From Bacteriovoracaceae bacterium UBA6144 (GTDB lineage Bacteria; Bdellovibrionota; Bacteriovoracia; Bacteriovoracales; Bacteriovoracaceae), in NCBI GenBank assembly GCA_002435705.1, contig DIVA01000086.1:1-44833 (forward strand): a DNA stretch of 44,833 nt. Reading direction: 5' to 3'. Below are positions 17,589-25,705 of the stretch, one piece after another. Below the pieces are notes generated by a model that did not search any database, was not told where the DNA came from, and saw only the letters and a list, made by a program, of their open reading frames with translations. Within the stretch, counting starts at the first letter, position 1. Each line of letters starts with the position of its first letter. Made by a program: the position numbers and the translations under genes.

Positions 17589-18122
17589 TTACTTACCCTT
17601 CTTGCCTGGGGCTACCATCGCATGACAGCGGTTCCCCATCATTTTTGGCGTCGCTTCCACCAGGGCGCCGGTTTTTTCCTGAATCAACTTGATGATTTCA
17701 TCAAACTTACCCAGACCGATTTCCTTGTGGGCCATCTCTCTTCCGCGAAACTGCATGAGCAATTTCACTTTATCTCCATGGTCGAGAAACTTAATGATTT
17801 GGTTCATTTTCACTTCCAAATCATGCTTATCAATCCCAGGACGAAATTTCATTTCTTTGACTTCAATGACGACTTGTTTTTTCTTCGCCTCAGAAGCCTT
17901 CTTCTGCATTTGATATTTATATTTTCCGTAGTCCATCAGCTTTACAACTGGAGGGGCAGCGGTCGGTGCAATTTCAATGAGATCTAGCTGTTCGTTTTCA
18001 GCGATCAATCTTGCTTGCGCAAGAGTGACAACACCATACTGTTTACCGTCATCACCAATCAGACGGATCTCGTGCGCACGGATCTTTTCATTCACGCGCG
18101 GCTCTTGGACTTTTTCGCTTAT
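17589..18122 (-). CDS. infC: Translation initiation factor IF-3, probable AUA start codon
   Basis: Binds the 30S subunit and checks start-codon pairing. Both domains are present: NEKIRAHEIRLIGDDGKQYGVV at the N-terminus and KEMKFRPGIDKHDLEVK and RGREMAHKEIG in the C-terminal domain. The first ordinary start is GTG 18095, but that falls inside the conserved EPRVNEKIR segment and has no ribosome site. The frame stays open to an ATA at 18122-18120, exactly 6 nt after GGAGG (18133-18129), giving MSEKVQEPRVNEKIRA. Non-canonical starts in infC (AUU, AUC, AUA) are known and let IF-3 repress itself. It is first in the infC-rpmI-rplT operon. Confidence 0.93.
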   Translation of the reverse strand: MSEKVQEPRVNEKIRAHEIRLIGDDGKQYGVVTLAQARLIAENEQLDLIEIAPTAAPPVVKLMDYGKYKYQMQKKASEAKKKQVVIEVKEMKFRPGIDKHDLEVKMNQIIKFLDHGDKVKLLMQFRGREMAHKEIGLGKFDEIIKLIQEKTGALVEATPKMMGNRCHAMVAPGKKGK

Positions 18123-18133
18123 AACCCACCTCC
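18120..18133 (-). promoter_or_regulatory. GGAGG ribosome site and AUA initiation codon of infC
   Basis: GGAGG lies at 18133-18129, with a 6-nt spacer and then ATA. No ATG, GTG or TTG is in frame at a workable distance, so this pair decides the start. Confidence 0.7.
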
Positions 18134-18190
18134 ATATACTGGGGAAAAAAACTTGAATCGGAGTGCTAACTTACCGCACTTACATAATAC

Positions 18191-18229
18191 TAAGCAAGCT
18201 TTAGCGAAGAGAGCCTTCACTCTTGCTTA
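18191..18229. repeat. Inverted repeat across the plsB stop codon
   Basis: TAAGCAAG (18191-18198) and CTTGCTTA (18222-18229) enclose a small inner stem, GAAG/CTTC. The plsB stop codon (18217-18219) lies in the loop. No T run follows, so it may be a mRNA-stabilising structure or a weak terminator before infC. Confidence 0.4.
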
Positions 18230-20001
18230 TGACTTGGCGCGCGATTAAATTTCAGATTGATGGCCACCTGATCATTAAGGTCTCGCAGAAACTTCTCAAT
18301 CAGTTTATCCACTTTATCCTGCTCAACAACCTGATATTTGCCGCCATCCACGCGCTTTAAGACACCTTCACCCACAAAGAAATCCAGTGTATCTTTGAGA
18401 ATTGGCACAGAATAGGACTCGGGGTATTTCACAACGCGACCATGCTCCAACTCAAGCGAGAAAAGTTCTTGGGCGACTTGCAGAAAGCGCTCTGAGCCAA
18501 AAAGATCACTGCCTAAGTACTTCAGAGAAATAGCGGCCAGATAGTAGGCTTCATACAAATAGCTGAAGGCGGTAGAAAAATGGCGCACCTTAGAAGCCAG
18601 CTGATACAGATCAGTGGGGTTAAATTCAAGGGCTTCATCGAGCGCATGAAGAGGACGACCGACGGCGTACTCCACCACTTCGCGAGCATGCAGGATCATC
18701 TCCTTAATGCTTGGAAGATAGAAATCGTATTTCAACTCGGTCCTCTGACGCTGAAGAAATTTTGTGAGCTGCATGGAACTCTTAATTTCTCCCGAGAAGA
18801 TTTTAAACCATACGGCATTAATGAATCCTGGAACTAGAAAGTGGTGCAGGATCATATTTTTATGAAAGAGTACTTCCACCCGTGCTTCACGTTTGACGAC
18901 GTAAAAGACTTGATTGAGTTTTTCACGCTTGATGAGATCGATCTTTTTATTACCAATAAACATATCGAGAGCGGAACGGAGTGAATCACTGAGGAGCCCA
19001 TCTCTGAGACTTTGAGTCACAGGAATTTTCAGGGCCATACAATAGTGAATGATCTCATGGGCCTTCTCTTCAATCTGCTTCCACGTTAAAGCTCCACTCG
19101 GCTCATCTAGCATCACCAGCGCCAAGAGTGACGAAGGCGTCACAGGCATGGAGCGACCGACGGCCTTAAAACACTCGAAGGCCAGCTCTTGAGTCGCCAC
19201 TTTTATCTCACCCACGTAACCAGGCACCACGATGCCTTCACCGAAGCGCACGTGAATCGTGCCTAGACGTTTGTTGAAAAGTTTAAAAAGTTTAAAAAGC
19301 TGCGTGGTATTTTCCGCTTCTTTCTTCGCCCCACCCAGCTCTCTGGCGTGAGCGCGTGCCTCTGGGATGTATTCATGGGCCAGCGCCACGGGAATAAACA
19401 TAAAGGGCTTATCCTCTCCCATGTGACGGTGAGACTCCAGGAGCATCTGAAACAGCCCATAACGGGGCTTCATGAGTTTTCCGGTACGCGTACGACCACC
19501 CTCGAAGAAAAACTCCACGAGATGATTTTTTTGTAACAGATAATAAATGTAGGCTTCGAAAGTGAGCTTATACAAAATATCGGCATTAAAAGAGCGGCGG
19601 ATATAGAAGGCACCCGCTTTACGAAACATCATCCCGATCGGAAAGATGTTGAGGTTTATTCCACCGGCCACATACACTGGGAGCTCAAAATTTTTCCAGA
19701 GCACATAAGTCAAGGCCACGTAGTCGGCATGCGACTGGTGATTAGGAACCAAAACCACGTGATGAGTCTTACGCATTTCTTCGAGGTTCATTCCCTGAGG
19801 AATCTCAAGCTTGATGCCGTCGTAGAGTTTTAAGAAAGTACTTTCAATGATGGATGAAAGTGTTTTGACCACTGCCGGAGAAAAATCGCCAGCAATTTCA
19901 GCCACGATTTTTTCCATGCGTTTGCGGTCATTAGGATATTGAGCCAGACGTTCTGCGAGCTTAGGGTAAGCTGCGACTATATCGATCACGTCGTTTTGCA
20001 A
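18217..20001 (-). CDS. plsB: Glycerol-3-phosphate 1-O-acyltransferase (PlsB type), TTG start
   Basis: Inner-membrane enzyme that puts the first acyl chain on glycerol-3-phosphate. Acyltransferase block I is NHQSHAD (residues 87-93), block II GAFYIRRSF (130-138), block III FFFEGGRTRTGK (about 164-175) and block IV FMFIPVALAHE. The RRSF and EGGRTRTG forms point to PlsB rather than PlsC. At 594 residues it is shorter than E. coli PlsB (about 800). The TTG start has AAGGAG 7 nt upstream inside a perfect palindrome. It lies 22 nt behind the GMP reductase-like gene on the same strand. Confidence 0.93.
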   Translation of the reverse strand: MQNDVIDIVAAYPKLAERLAQYPNDRKRMEKIVAEIAGDFSPAVVKTLSSIIESTFLKLYDGIKLEIPQGMNLEEMRKTHHVVLVPNHQSHADYVALTYVLWKNFELPVYVAGGINLNIFPIGMMFRKAGAFYIRRSFNADILYKLTFEAYIYYLLQKNHLVEFFFEGGRTRTGKLMKPRYGLFQMLLESHRHMGEDKPFMFIPVALAHEYIPEARAHARELGGAKKEAENTTQLFKLFKLFNKRLGTIHVRFGEGIVVPGYVGEIKVATQELAFECFKAVGRSMPVTPSSLLALVMLDEPSGALTWKQIEEKAHEIIHYCMALKIPVTQSLRDGLLSDSLRSALDMFIGNKKIDLIKREKLNQVFYVVKREARVEVLFHKNMILHHFLVPGFINAVWFKIFSGEIKSSMQLTKFLQRQRTELKYDFYLPSIKEMILHAREVVEYAVGRPLHALDEALEFNPTDLYQLASKVRHFSTAFSYLYEAYYLAAISLKYLGSDLFGSERFLQVAQELFSLELEHGRVVKYPESYSVPILKDTLDFFVGEGVLKRVDGGKYQVVEQDKVDKLIEKFLRDLNDQVAINLKFNRAPSHKQE

Positions 20002-20002
20002 C

Positions 20003-20017
20003 GAAGGACTCCTTCGA
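20003..20017. promoter_or_regulatory. Palindrome over the plsB ribosome site
   Basis: CGAAGGA-C-TCCTTCG is a perfect 7-bp inverted repeat containing the AAGGAG site and ending 1 nt before the TTG start. As RNA it would fold as a 5-bp stem with a 5-nt loop and could limit ribosome access. Confidence 0.4.
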
Positions 20018-20023
20018 GAGTAT

Positions 20024-21076
20024 TTAGAGGTTCATGCCATGAGGCTTGGACTCTATCATACCTGAAGAGGTCATCTCCATGAAGCGGGCATTCTTGTTTA
20101 TTTCAGACAGTTCTTGAGCGTTAAGGTATGTCATCCCCGAGCGCAAGCCACCTGTGAGTTCATCCACGATATTTTCCACGCTACCTTTGCAGTTAATCAT
20201 GCGACTCTCACCCTCTGGGGCCATGCCTTTAGGCAAATCACCACGCCAAGAAACTTGAGCGTCCTTAGAGGCCATGCCACGGTATTTCTTTTTACCGCCA
20301 ATCACTTCCCCTGGAGTCTCCGTGCAACCGGCGAGCATGCTTCCCAGCATGACTGTTTCTGCGCCAGCGGCAAAAGCCTTCACGATATCACCTGAAGTTT
20401 TGATTCCACCGTCAGCGATCACAGGAATATTGTATTTACGAGCTTCCAGCACGCACATCGCCACAGCTGAAAGCTGAGGCACACCACAACCCGTGATGAT
20501 GCGTGTGGTACACATCGAACCTGGGCCGATCCCTACTTTGATAGCGTCAGCTCCATGATCAATGAGAGTTTTTGTGCCCCAAGGAGTGGCCACGTTGCCG
20601 GCGATGACTTGAATGTGAGGGAAATTCTTTTTAACGAAATCGAGCGTCTCAAGCATCATGACGGAGTCACCGTGAGCGATATCTAAAGTCAGGATGTCCA
20701 CGCCAGCATCTGCTAGCAACTTTGCACGCATCATGCCTTCTTCTTTCACTCCAATGGAGGCAGCCACGTGACCTGTGCCAATCGCCTTACGAATCGTTTT
20801 GACGTCTTCCACCTGCTGCTCCGGAGACATAAAGCGGTGAAGAATCGCAATGGCACCGAGCTGATGCATTTTAATACACATCTCTGGACCCGAAACAGTG
20901 TCCATATTGGCCGCTATGATCGGTGTTTTAAGTTTAATATTTTTTGTTAAACGGCTTTCAAGGTTAGGCGCGCGACGAGAAGAGAGAGTTGAGTGACAAG
21001 GCATCAACAGAACGTCATCGAATGTAAGACCGCGATCACGCTCAACAATTTCCGAAGCTGTAAACATCAAACCCAT
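20024..21076 (-). CDS. GMP reductase / IMP dehydrogenase family enzyme without CBS domains
   Basis: Purine nucleotide oxidoreductase with the (beta/alpha)8 fold. The catalytic loop is VGIGPGSMCTTRIITGCGVPQ with the nucleophilic Cys. PIIAANMDTV and the C-terminal GSVENIVDELTGGLRSGMTYL resemble GMP reductase. PEGESRMINCKG is closer to the IMP dehydrogenase flap, but the Arg-Tyr pair of that flap is not obvious. No CBS pair is present: the protein has 350 residues against about 490 for standard GuaB. AGGAG stands 9 nt before the ATG. It lies 6 nt after the transporter gene and 22 nt before plsB. I lean to GMP reductase. Confidence 0.85.
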   Translation of the reverse strand: MGLMFTASEIVERDRGLTFDDVLLMPCHSTLSSRRAPNLESRLTKNIKLKTPIIAANMDTVSGPEMCIKMHQLGAIAILHRFMSPEQQVEDVKTIRKAIGTGHVAASIGVKEEGMMRAKLLADAGVDILTLDIAHGDSVMMLETLDFVKKNFPHIQVIAGNVATPWGTKTLIDHGADAIKVGIGPGSMCTTRIITGCGVPQLSAVAMCVLEARKYNIPVIADGGIKTSGDIVKAFAAGAETVMLGSMLAGCTETPGEVIGGKKKYRGMASKDAQVSWRGDLPKGMAPEGESRMINCKGSVENIVDELTGGLRSGMTYLNAQELSEINKNARFMEMTSSGMIESKPHGMNL

Positions 21077-21082
21077 GAAAAA

Positions 21083-22756
21083 CTACTCCTGTTGCGAGTT
21101 CAACTCAGCGACCGATTGTGACATACGGAAAGCATGAGTTCTAATTTTACGAAGAGCTACCACCATATCGGAAAATGTCAAAGCGGTCACCGGTTTATAG
21201 GCTCCCTTAGAGATGCGATCTAAATGCTTGTCACGAATGGAATCAGCCCAGATTTGTAACTCTTCAGATTTAGAGACAATTTTTTCACGGTCATAATCTG
21301 ACGCTTTATGTAAGCCGGCAATTGTAAGATGATAAAAGCTTTGCACCTCATCCATGAAATCAAAAAACTCCTGGCGACTCTCACCCTCAAGTGAGTCTCC
21401 CCCACGGAAACGCGAACGATAGACCGTCAAGCGCTCAAGATAATCGGCCACTGATTCAATTTCATCAGAGGCATTGATGAGAGCTTGTGTTTGCGTTGAT
21501 TGATGGTGAGAAAGTGGCTTTTCCATCACGTAGCACAGGAACACCGTCACCTCTTTATGAATGTTATCGGTGATGCGTTCGTAATCAAGAATTTTGGCAA
21601 GTTTTTTCGGATCCTCATCGGTATCCTCCCAGTACTCGCGCACCAGCTTGTACATACGGCTGACGATCTCAGACATTTTTTTCAATTCATTTTCAGCCTG
21701 AATCAAACTCGTGGCGGGCAGAAGATCGGCGGGATTCCCAAGCATCAAAAGATGCGATGACTCTTTTTCCACTTTATCAGGAGTAATTTTCGTCACAAAT
21801 TTCGCGAGTGTATTTAGGAAAGGCAAAAAAACCAAAGTGGCGGTCACGTTAAAGAATGTGTGGGCCATGGCGATGTGAGAGTTGACATTGGGCTGACTGC
21901 CATCGGGCAATTTAAATTCAGCGTCACTGGGGACGAGCCATTCGATGAAATCAAAGTAATAAGGAAGAATCGTCAGAATAACGAGCGCACCCACGATATT
22001 AAACGTGGCATGAGCGCGAGCGGTTCTCTTCGCATTCACATTCGCCCCAATCGAAGCGAGCATAGCAGTGATGGTTGTTCCGATGTTCTCTCCCATCACC
22101 AGCGCCACGGCCGTGTGGTAGTTAATCACTCCCGTAGAAGCCAGTGCCATGGTGATCCCCAGCATAGCCGAAGAGGACTGTACGACAATCGTGAGTGCAC
22201 AGCCCATCAGAAGTGAAGCGATATAGGCTTGATAATTATCGCCGGCAAAATAGGCAATCGAATCTAGAAACGCTTGGCTTTCTCTCAAGGGGACGAAGGC
22301 ATCACTCATGGTCTTCAGACCAATGAAGACCATACCAATTCCAAGCACCGCACGCCCGAGATGTTGCACTTTATTCGATTTTGCAAAAAGAGCGGGAATA
22401 AATCCAAGACCCACGAGCAAAAGGCCGTACTTGTCGACTTTGATAGAAATGATCCAACCTGTTATGGTGGTACCAATGTTCGCACCAAACACAACTCCAA
22501 TGGATTGTTTGAGGGTCATCAAACCCGCGTTCACCATACCAACTGTCATGACTGTGGTGATGGATGAACTCTGCACCAGCATCGTCACCCCAAGCCCCAC
22601 TCCCACCGCCATCACGCGGTTAGCGGTGATGGAATTGATGATCTTGCGGATCACGTCCCCTGTCATGGCCTGCATGCCATCAGACATGAATTTCATACCA
22701 AAGAAAAAGATCCCTAAGCCCCCGAATAGGGTGTAGAGAATGGTGAACGTTTGCAT
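21083..22756 (-). CDS. Na/Pi-cotransporter II family protein with PhoU-like C-terminus
   Basis: Probable sodium-coupled phosphate transporter of the NptA/YjbB type. The membrane half (about residues 1-320) has the two inverted-repeat signatures MLVQSSSITTVMTVGMVNAG and VVQSSSAMLGITMALASTGV, each followed by a GANIGTT or GENIGTT motif. The cytoplasmic half (about 350-557) is helical and PhoU-like (DEIESVADYLERLTVYRSRF). I chose ATG 22756, which has GGGAG 6 nt upstream. It follows a small membrane-protein gene by 13 nt. Confidence 0.93.
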   Translation of the reverse strand: MQTFTILYTLFGGLGIFFFGMKFMSDGMQAMTGDVIRKIINSITANRVMAVGVGLGVTMLVQSSSITTVMTVGMVNAGLMTLKQSIGVVFGANIGTTITGWIISIKVDKYGLLLVGLGFIPALFAKSNKVQHLGRAVLGIGMVFIGLKTMSDAFVPLRESQAFLDSIAYFAGDNYQAYIASLLMGCALTIVVQSSSAMLGITMALASTGVINYHTAVALVMGENIGTTITAMLASIGANVNAKRTARAHATFNIVGALVILTILPYYFDFIEWLVPSDAEFKLPDGSQPNVNSHIAMAHTFFNVTATLVFLPFLNTLAKFVTKITPDKVEKESSHLLMLGNPADLLPATSLIQAENELKKMSEIVSRMYKLVREYWEDTDEDPKKLAKILDYERITDNIHKEVTVFLCYVMEKPLSHHQSTQTQALINASDEIESVADYLERLTVYRSRFRGGDSLEGESRQEFFDFMDEVQSFYHLTIAGLHKASDYDREKIVSKSEELQIWADSIRDKHLDRISKGAYKPVTALTFSDMVVALRKIRTHAFRMSQSVAELNSQQE

Positions 22757-22769
22757 CGTGAACTCCCTA

Positions 22770-23093
22770 TTAATCAACTAAAGTGGCAAACCAAATGGGG
22801 AGAATGATGTAGAGAACGGTGTCGCGGATAAGATAAAAAAGAAAAAAGTACATAAAAGCTTTAGGGCCTTTATTAAATAGATTCTCGAGTCCCATGTACT
22901 GAGCTTTCTTACTCATCGCCACCATAAACCGGCTCTTCCCCCAGTGCTTAACAAAAAAACTAGCGGCTCCATCCATACGACGATCGAAGCGACGAAAAGA
23001 CTCTACAAAGGGGTAAGCCAATCGCTGAAGGAGCGATGTAACTTCTTTTTGTTTAGAGAGCTCTTTGTCTTGAGTCGTCATGGTTTTGAGCAT
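22770..23093 (-). CDS. Small membrane protein of unknown family
   Basis: I do not recognise this 107-residue protein. The first 75 residues are polar and basic (FRRFDRRMDGAASFFVKHWGKSRF). One or two hydrophobic segments follow (AFMYFFLFYLIRDTVLYIILPIWFATL). A second Met at 23081 is also possible; neither start has a good ribosome site. It is first in the run leading to the phosphate transporter and may serve it. Confidence 0.7.
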   Translation of the reverse strand: MLKTMTTQDKELSKQKEVTSLLQRLAYPFVESFRRFDRRMDGAASFFVKHWGKSRFMVAMSKKAQYMGLENLFNKGPKAFMYFFLFYLIRDTVLYIILPIWFATLVD

Positions 23094-23127
23094 CCAGTAT
23101 TCATAGCAAATGAGGTCAGTAATCGAA

Positions 23128-23155
23128 AATCTAGGCTTTGTTAGGTTTACGTCAA
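23128..23155 (-). promoter_or_regulatory. Candidate promoter for the minus-strand transporter operon
   Basis: TTGACG (23155-23150), a 16-nt spacer and TAGATT (23133-23128) on the minus strand. Start of transcription near 23121 would give a leader of about 28 nt to the ATG at 23093. Confidence 0.4.
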
Positions 23156-23195
23156 GAATACTTCATGTGCAAAAACTTTCGGCCATGACATTTCC

Positions 23196-24152
23196 ATGAC
23201 AAAAAATCATCTAGGCCTGATTAAACTGACCCAGATGGTTAACAGTCTTAATTTATGGAATTTTCCCGCAGGCCTAGGCGTCGAGCTCACGACGCTCTCC
23301 AATTCTTTTGTCCTCCAAACCTGCCAGCGCACGATCGTCATGAGTTACCTCCAACGCCCCTTCTCTACGGCTCCATTGCCACTGCACGAAAAAGCAGAAG
23401 GCCCAGAAGCCTATATGTATTTGCTTGAAACAATTTGCGGACTGAAGTCAAAACTGGTGGGTGAAAATGAGATTGTGGGCCAGTTTAAAGAAGCCTACAA
23501 AACCTTCACCTCCCACCCCGAGCGAGACGCTCGTCTCATGCTGATTCTTGAAAAGCTTTTTAAAGATGCCAAAGAGATCCGAACTCAACATCTTATCGGG
23601 ATTGGGCAAAAAACTTACGCTCACTTAACTCGCAAACACTTTGCGGGAAAGATGAAAAACGCTCCCATCCTGATTTTAGGTTCAGGTCAGCTGGCCGAAG
23701 ATTTGATTAATCAGTTTAAGAAACGCTCCCCTATTTTTTTAAGCGCCCGCAACAACGGTCGCGTGCAAGAATTAGCTTCGACACACGGAGTAGAAGTTCT
23801 TCCTTGGCGCGAAATTAATTGGCTGGAGCATGCTTTTATTGCCAATACAATTGGTTTTGAGGGCACACTTCTGGATCAAACTTTTTTTGACGCATGGAAA
23901 TCTCGCCACCAACAGCGTCTGGTGGTCGATCTGGGCTCTCCCAGTGCTCTGCGCACCAGTCTTACTTGCGATGAAGGCGTCATCCGCCTGGATGATATTT
24001 TTGCCGAAGGTGCCCTGATGGAAGATCAAAAGCGCGACCGCATCAACCTCGCTCGCAAAGCGATGCTCAACATTGTCGACCAACGCGTGCGATGGCTTGA
24101 AGAAAAGCAGCTCAGATGGCAGACTGCAAGCCGAGAAAGTCTTCACGTTTAA
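23196..24152 (+). CDS. hemA: Glutamyl-tRNA reductase, short form
   Basis: Reduces glutamyl-tRNA to glutamate-1-semialdehyde, the first step of C5 heme synthesis. The active-site Cys is in LQTCQRT (usually TCNR). GLKSKLVGENEIVGQFKEAY is the conserved GxxSxxxGExxIxGQxKxAY motif, and ILGSGQLAEDLINQF is the NADPH fold. At 318 residues it lacks about 100 C-terminal residues of a standard enzyme, where the helical dimerisation domain would be. No clear ribosome site precedes the ATG. It opens the heme operon, 14 nt before hemCD. Confidence 0.9.
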   Translation: MTKNHLGLIKLTQMVNSLNLWNFPAGLGVELTTLSNSFVLQTCQRTIVMSYLQRPFSTAPLPLHEKAEGPEAYMYLLETICGLKSKLVGENEIVGQFKEAYKTFTSHPERDARLMLILEKLFKDAKEIRTQHLIGIGQKTYAHLTRKHFAGKMKNAPILILGSGQLAEDLINQFKKRSPIFLSARNNGRVQELASTHGVEVLPWREINWLEHAFIANTIGFEGTLLDQTFFDAWKSRHQQRLVVDLGSPSALRTSLTCDEGVIRLDDIFAEGALMEDQKRDRINLARKAMLNIVDQRVRWLEEKQLRWQTASRESLHV

Positions 24153-24166
24153 GCGAGATCACTACT

Positions 24167-25705
24167 GTGTATAAAATCGGAACTAGAGGATCGCTCCTTG
24201 CGGTCACACAAGCTACTATTACAAAAAATAAACTCGAAGAGTTGACTGGCGAAAAATTCGAGCTGGTCCTGATTAAAACTCAGGGGGATCAGATTGTGGA
24301 TCGTCCTCTGTGGCAACTTGAGGGTAAGGACTTCTTCACCAAAGAACTCGATGCCGCACTTTTAAACGGTGACGTGGATCTGGTGATTCACTCTTACAAA
24401 GATCTGGGTAGCGAGAGACCTCAAGGCATCAAACTAGCGGCCATCACTGAACGCTCTTTTGCCCATGATGTGCTTTTGACAAAAAAAGCGACCGTGAACA
24501 AATTAAAAAACTGGTCGGGAGATTTCATCGTCGGCACCAGCTCTCCAAGACGGATCGTCAATCTCACCAGTGATCTCTCACATTTTATTCCCTCTCACCC
24601 CACTATTCGCACAGAGACACTGAGAGGAAATATCAATACGCGGATTCAAAAACTCAAAGACGACAATTACCACGCCATCACCCTGGCCCTGGCGGGAGTG
24701 GAGCGCTTAGCGCACAGACCTGATTCACTGGCGCAACTGAGGGAACTACTCGATGGCCTTACTTTTGCCGTACTCCCCCAAAGCGTTTTTCCGTCTGCGG
24801 CTTCACAAGGAGCCCTCGGCATTGAAGTGGCTGAGGATCGTGCGGATCAAGGTAAACTCTTAAGTCTTATCCAACGCATTCACCACGCGCCCACGGAGCA
24901 AGAAGTGAAGCGCGAACGTGAGGCTTTTAAATCCTATGGCGGTGGATGTCACTTGGCCGTAGGGATTCATGTGCGAGAGTTTGCTGGAAATTTCCTGCAT
25001 TTTCATAAAGGCACGGTGGACGAGCAAAAAATTCACGTCAAAAAACGTGAGGGTGTGAAGCTTGAAAGGATTGAAGCCGCACGCGCTTTTTTAGGGACTG
25101 GCAGTTGTGAGGGTGTTTTGAGTGATGAACTCTTCAAGAAAATCCCTACGGGAAAAGTGGCAACTGTGGAGAACCAGCATGTGTTTGTCACGACGGCCCT
25201 TGCCCTTGACTCTCTTCCCAAGGTGCCAGCCTCCAAGGAGGCTGGCACTCAGGAGGCTGGCACCTTTTGGGCGGCAGGACCAGAAACAAGAAAAAAATTA
25301 GTCGAGAAAGGATTCTGGGTTCACGGCGGCGCCGATGGCATGGGTCACTCTGAGATCATCAAGCTTCGTAACTCTAAAGCTCTTCAACTTATGATGGGTG
25401 ATCACTCATGGATTGTGTTGAGTCACGATAAAGCCACCAGCCCATTAGGTGAAACATTCGCCAGTTACACCCACGAGATGACCCCCCCCTCTACAGCCCA
25501 ACTGGCTGAGCTCAAAAAAATCACTCACGCCTGGTGGGCGAGTTATCCGCAGTACGAAGCCTACACACAATTAGTTCCAGAGCTCAAAAACATCCAGCAT
25601 TTCTGTGGTCTGGGAAAAACCTACTTAAGTTTTAAAGACAAAAATATCACGGTGACGGCTTTGACCGATCACAAAGAGTTTCTCACTCTCTTAGGAAAAC
25701 TATGA
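24167..25705 (+). CDS. hemCD: HemC-HemD fusion: porphobilinogen deaminase + uroporphyrinogen-III synthase
   Basis: Residues 1 to about 310 are porphobilinogen deaminase: YKIGTRGSLLAVTQA, HSYKDLGSERPQG, TETLRGNINTRIQKL and the cofactor Cys in GGGCHLAVGIH (near 261). Residues about 355-512 look like uroporphyrinogen-III synthase (FWAAGPETRKKLVEKGFWVHGGADGMG), a family with low sequence conservation. The chain thus makes hydroxymethylbilane and probably closes the ring. I chose GTG 24167, directly before the conserved start; ATG 24116 would overlap hemA and add an unrelated segment. A palindromic triple repeat codes for the linker near residue 352. It overlaps hemL by an ATGA. Confidence 0.85.
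   Translation: MYKIGTRGSLLAVTQATITKNKLEELTGEKFELVLIKTQGDQIVDRPLWQLEGKDFFTKELDAALLNGDVDLVIHSYKDLGSERPQGIKLAAITERSFAHDVLLTKKATVNKLKNWSGDFIVGTSSPRRIVNLTSDLSHFIPSHPTIRTETLRGNINTRIQKLKDDNYHAITLALAGVERLAHRPDSLAQLRELLDGLTFAVLPQSVFPSAASQGALGIEVAEDRADQGKLLSLIQRIHHAPTEQEVKREREAFKSYGGGCHLAVGIHVREFAGNFLHFHKGTVDEQKIHVKKREGVKLERIEAARAFLGTGSCEGVLSDELFKKIPTGKVATVENQHVFVTTALALDSLPKVPASKEAGTQEAGTFWAAGPETRKKLVEKGFWVHGGADGMGHSEIIKLRNSKALQLMMGDHSWIVLSHDKATSPLGETFASYTHEMTPPSTAQLAELKKITHAWWASYPQYEAYTQLVPELKNIQHFCGLGKTYLSFKDKNITVTALTDHKEFLTLLGKL
25223..25263. repeat. Palindromic triple repeat in the hemCD linker
   Basis: GTGCCAGCCTCC (25223-25234), two bases, then its exact complement GGAGGCTGGCAC (25237-25248), three bases, then a second copy of GGAGGCTGGCAC (25252-25263). 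It codes for VPASKEAGTQEAGT, exactly between the HemC and HemD parts. Confidence 0.9.
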
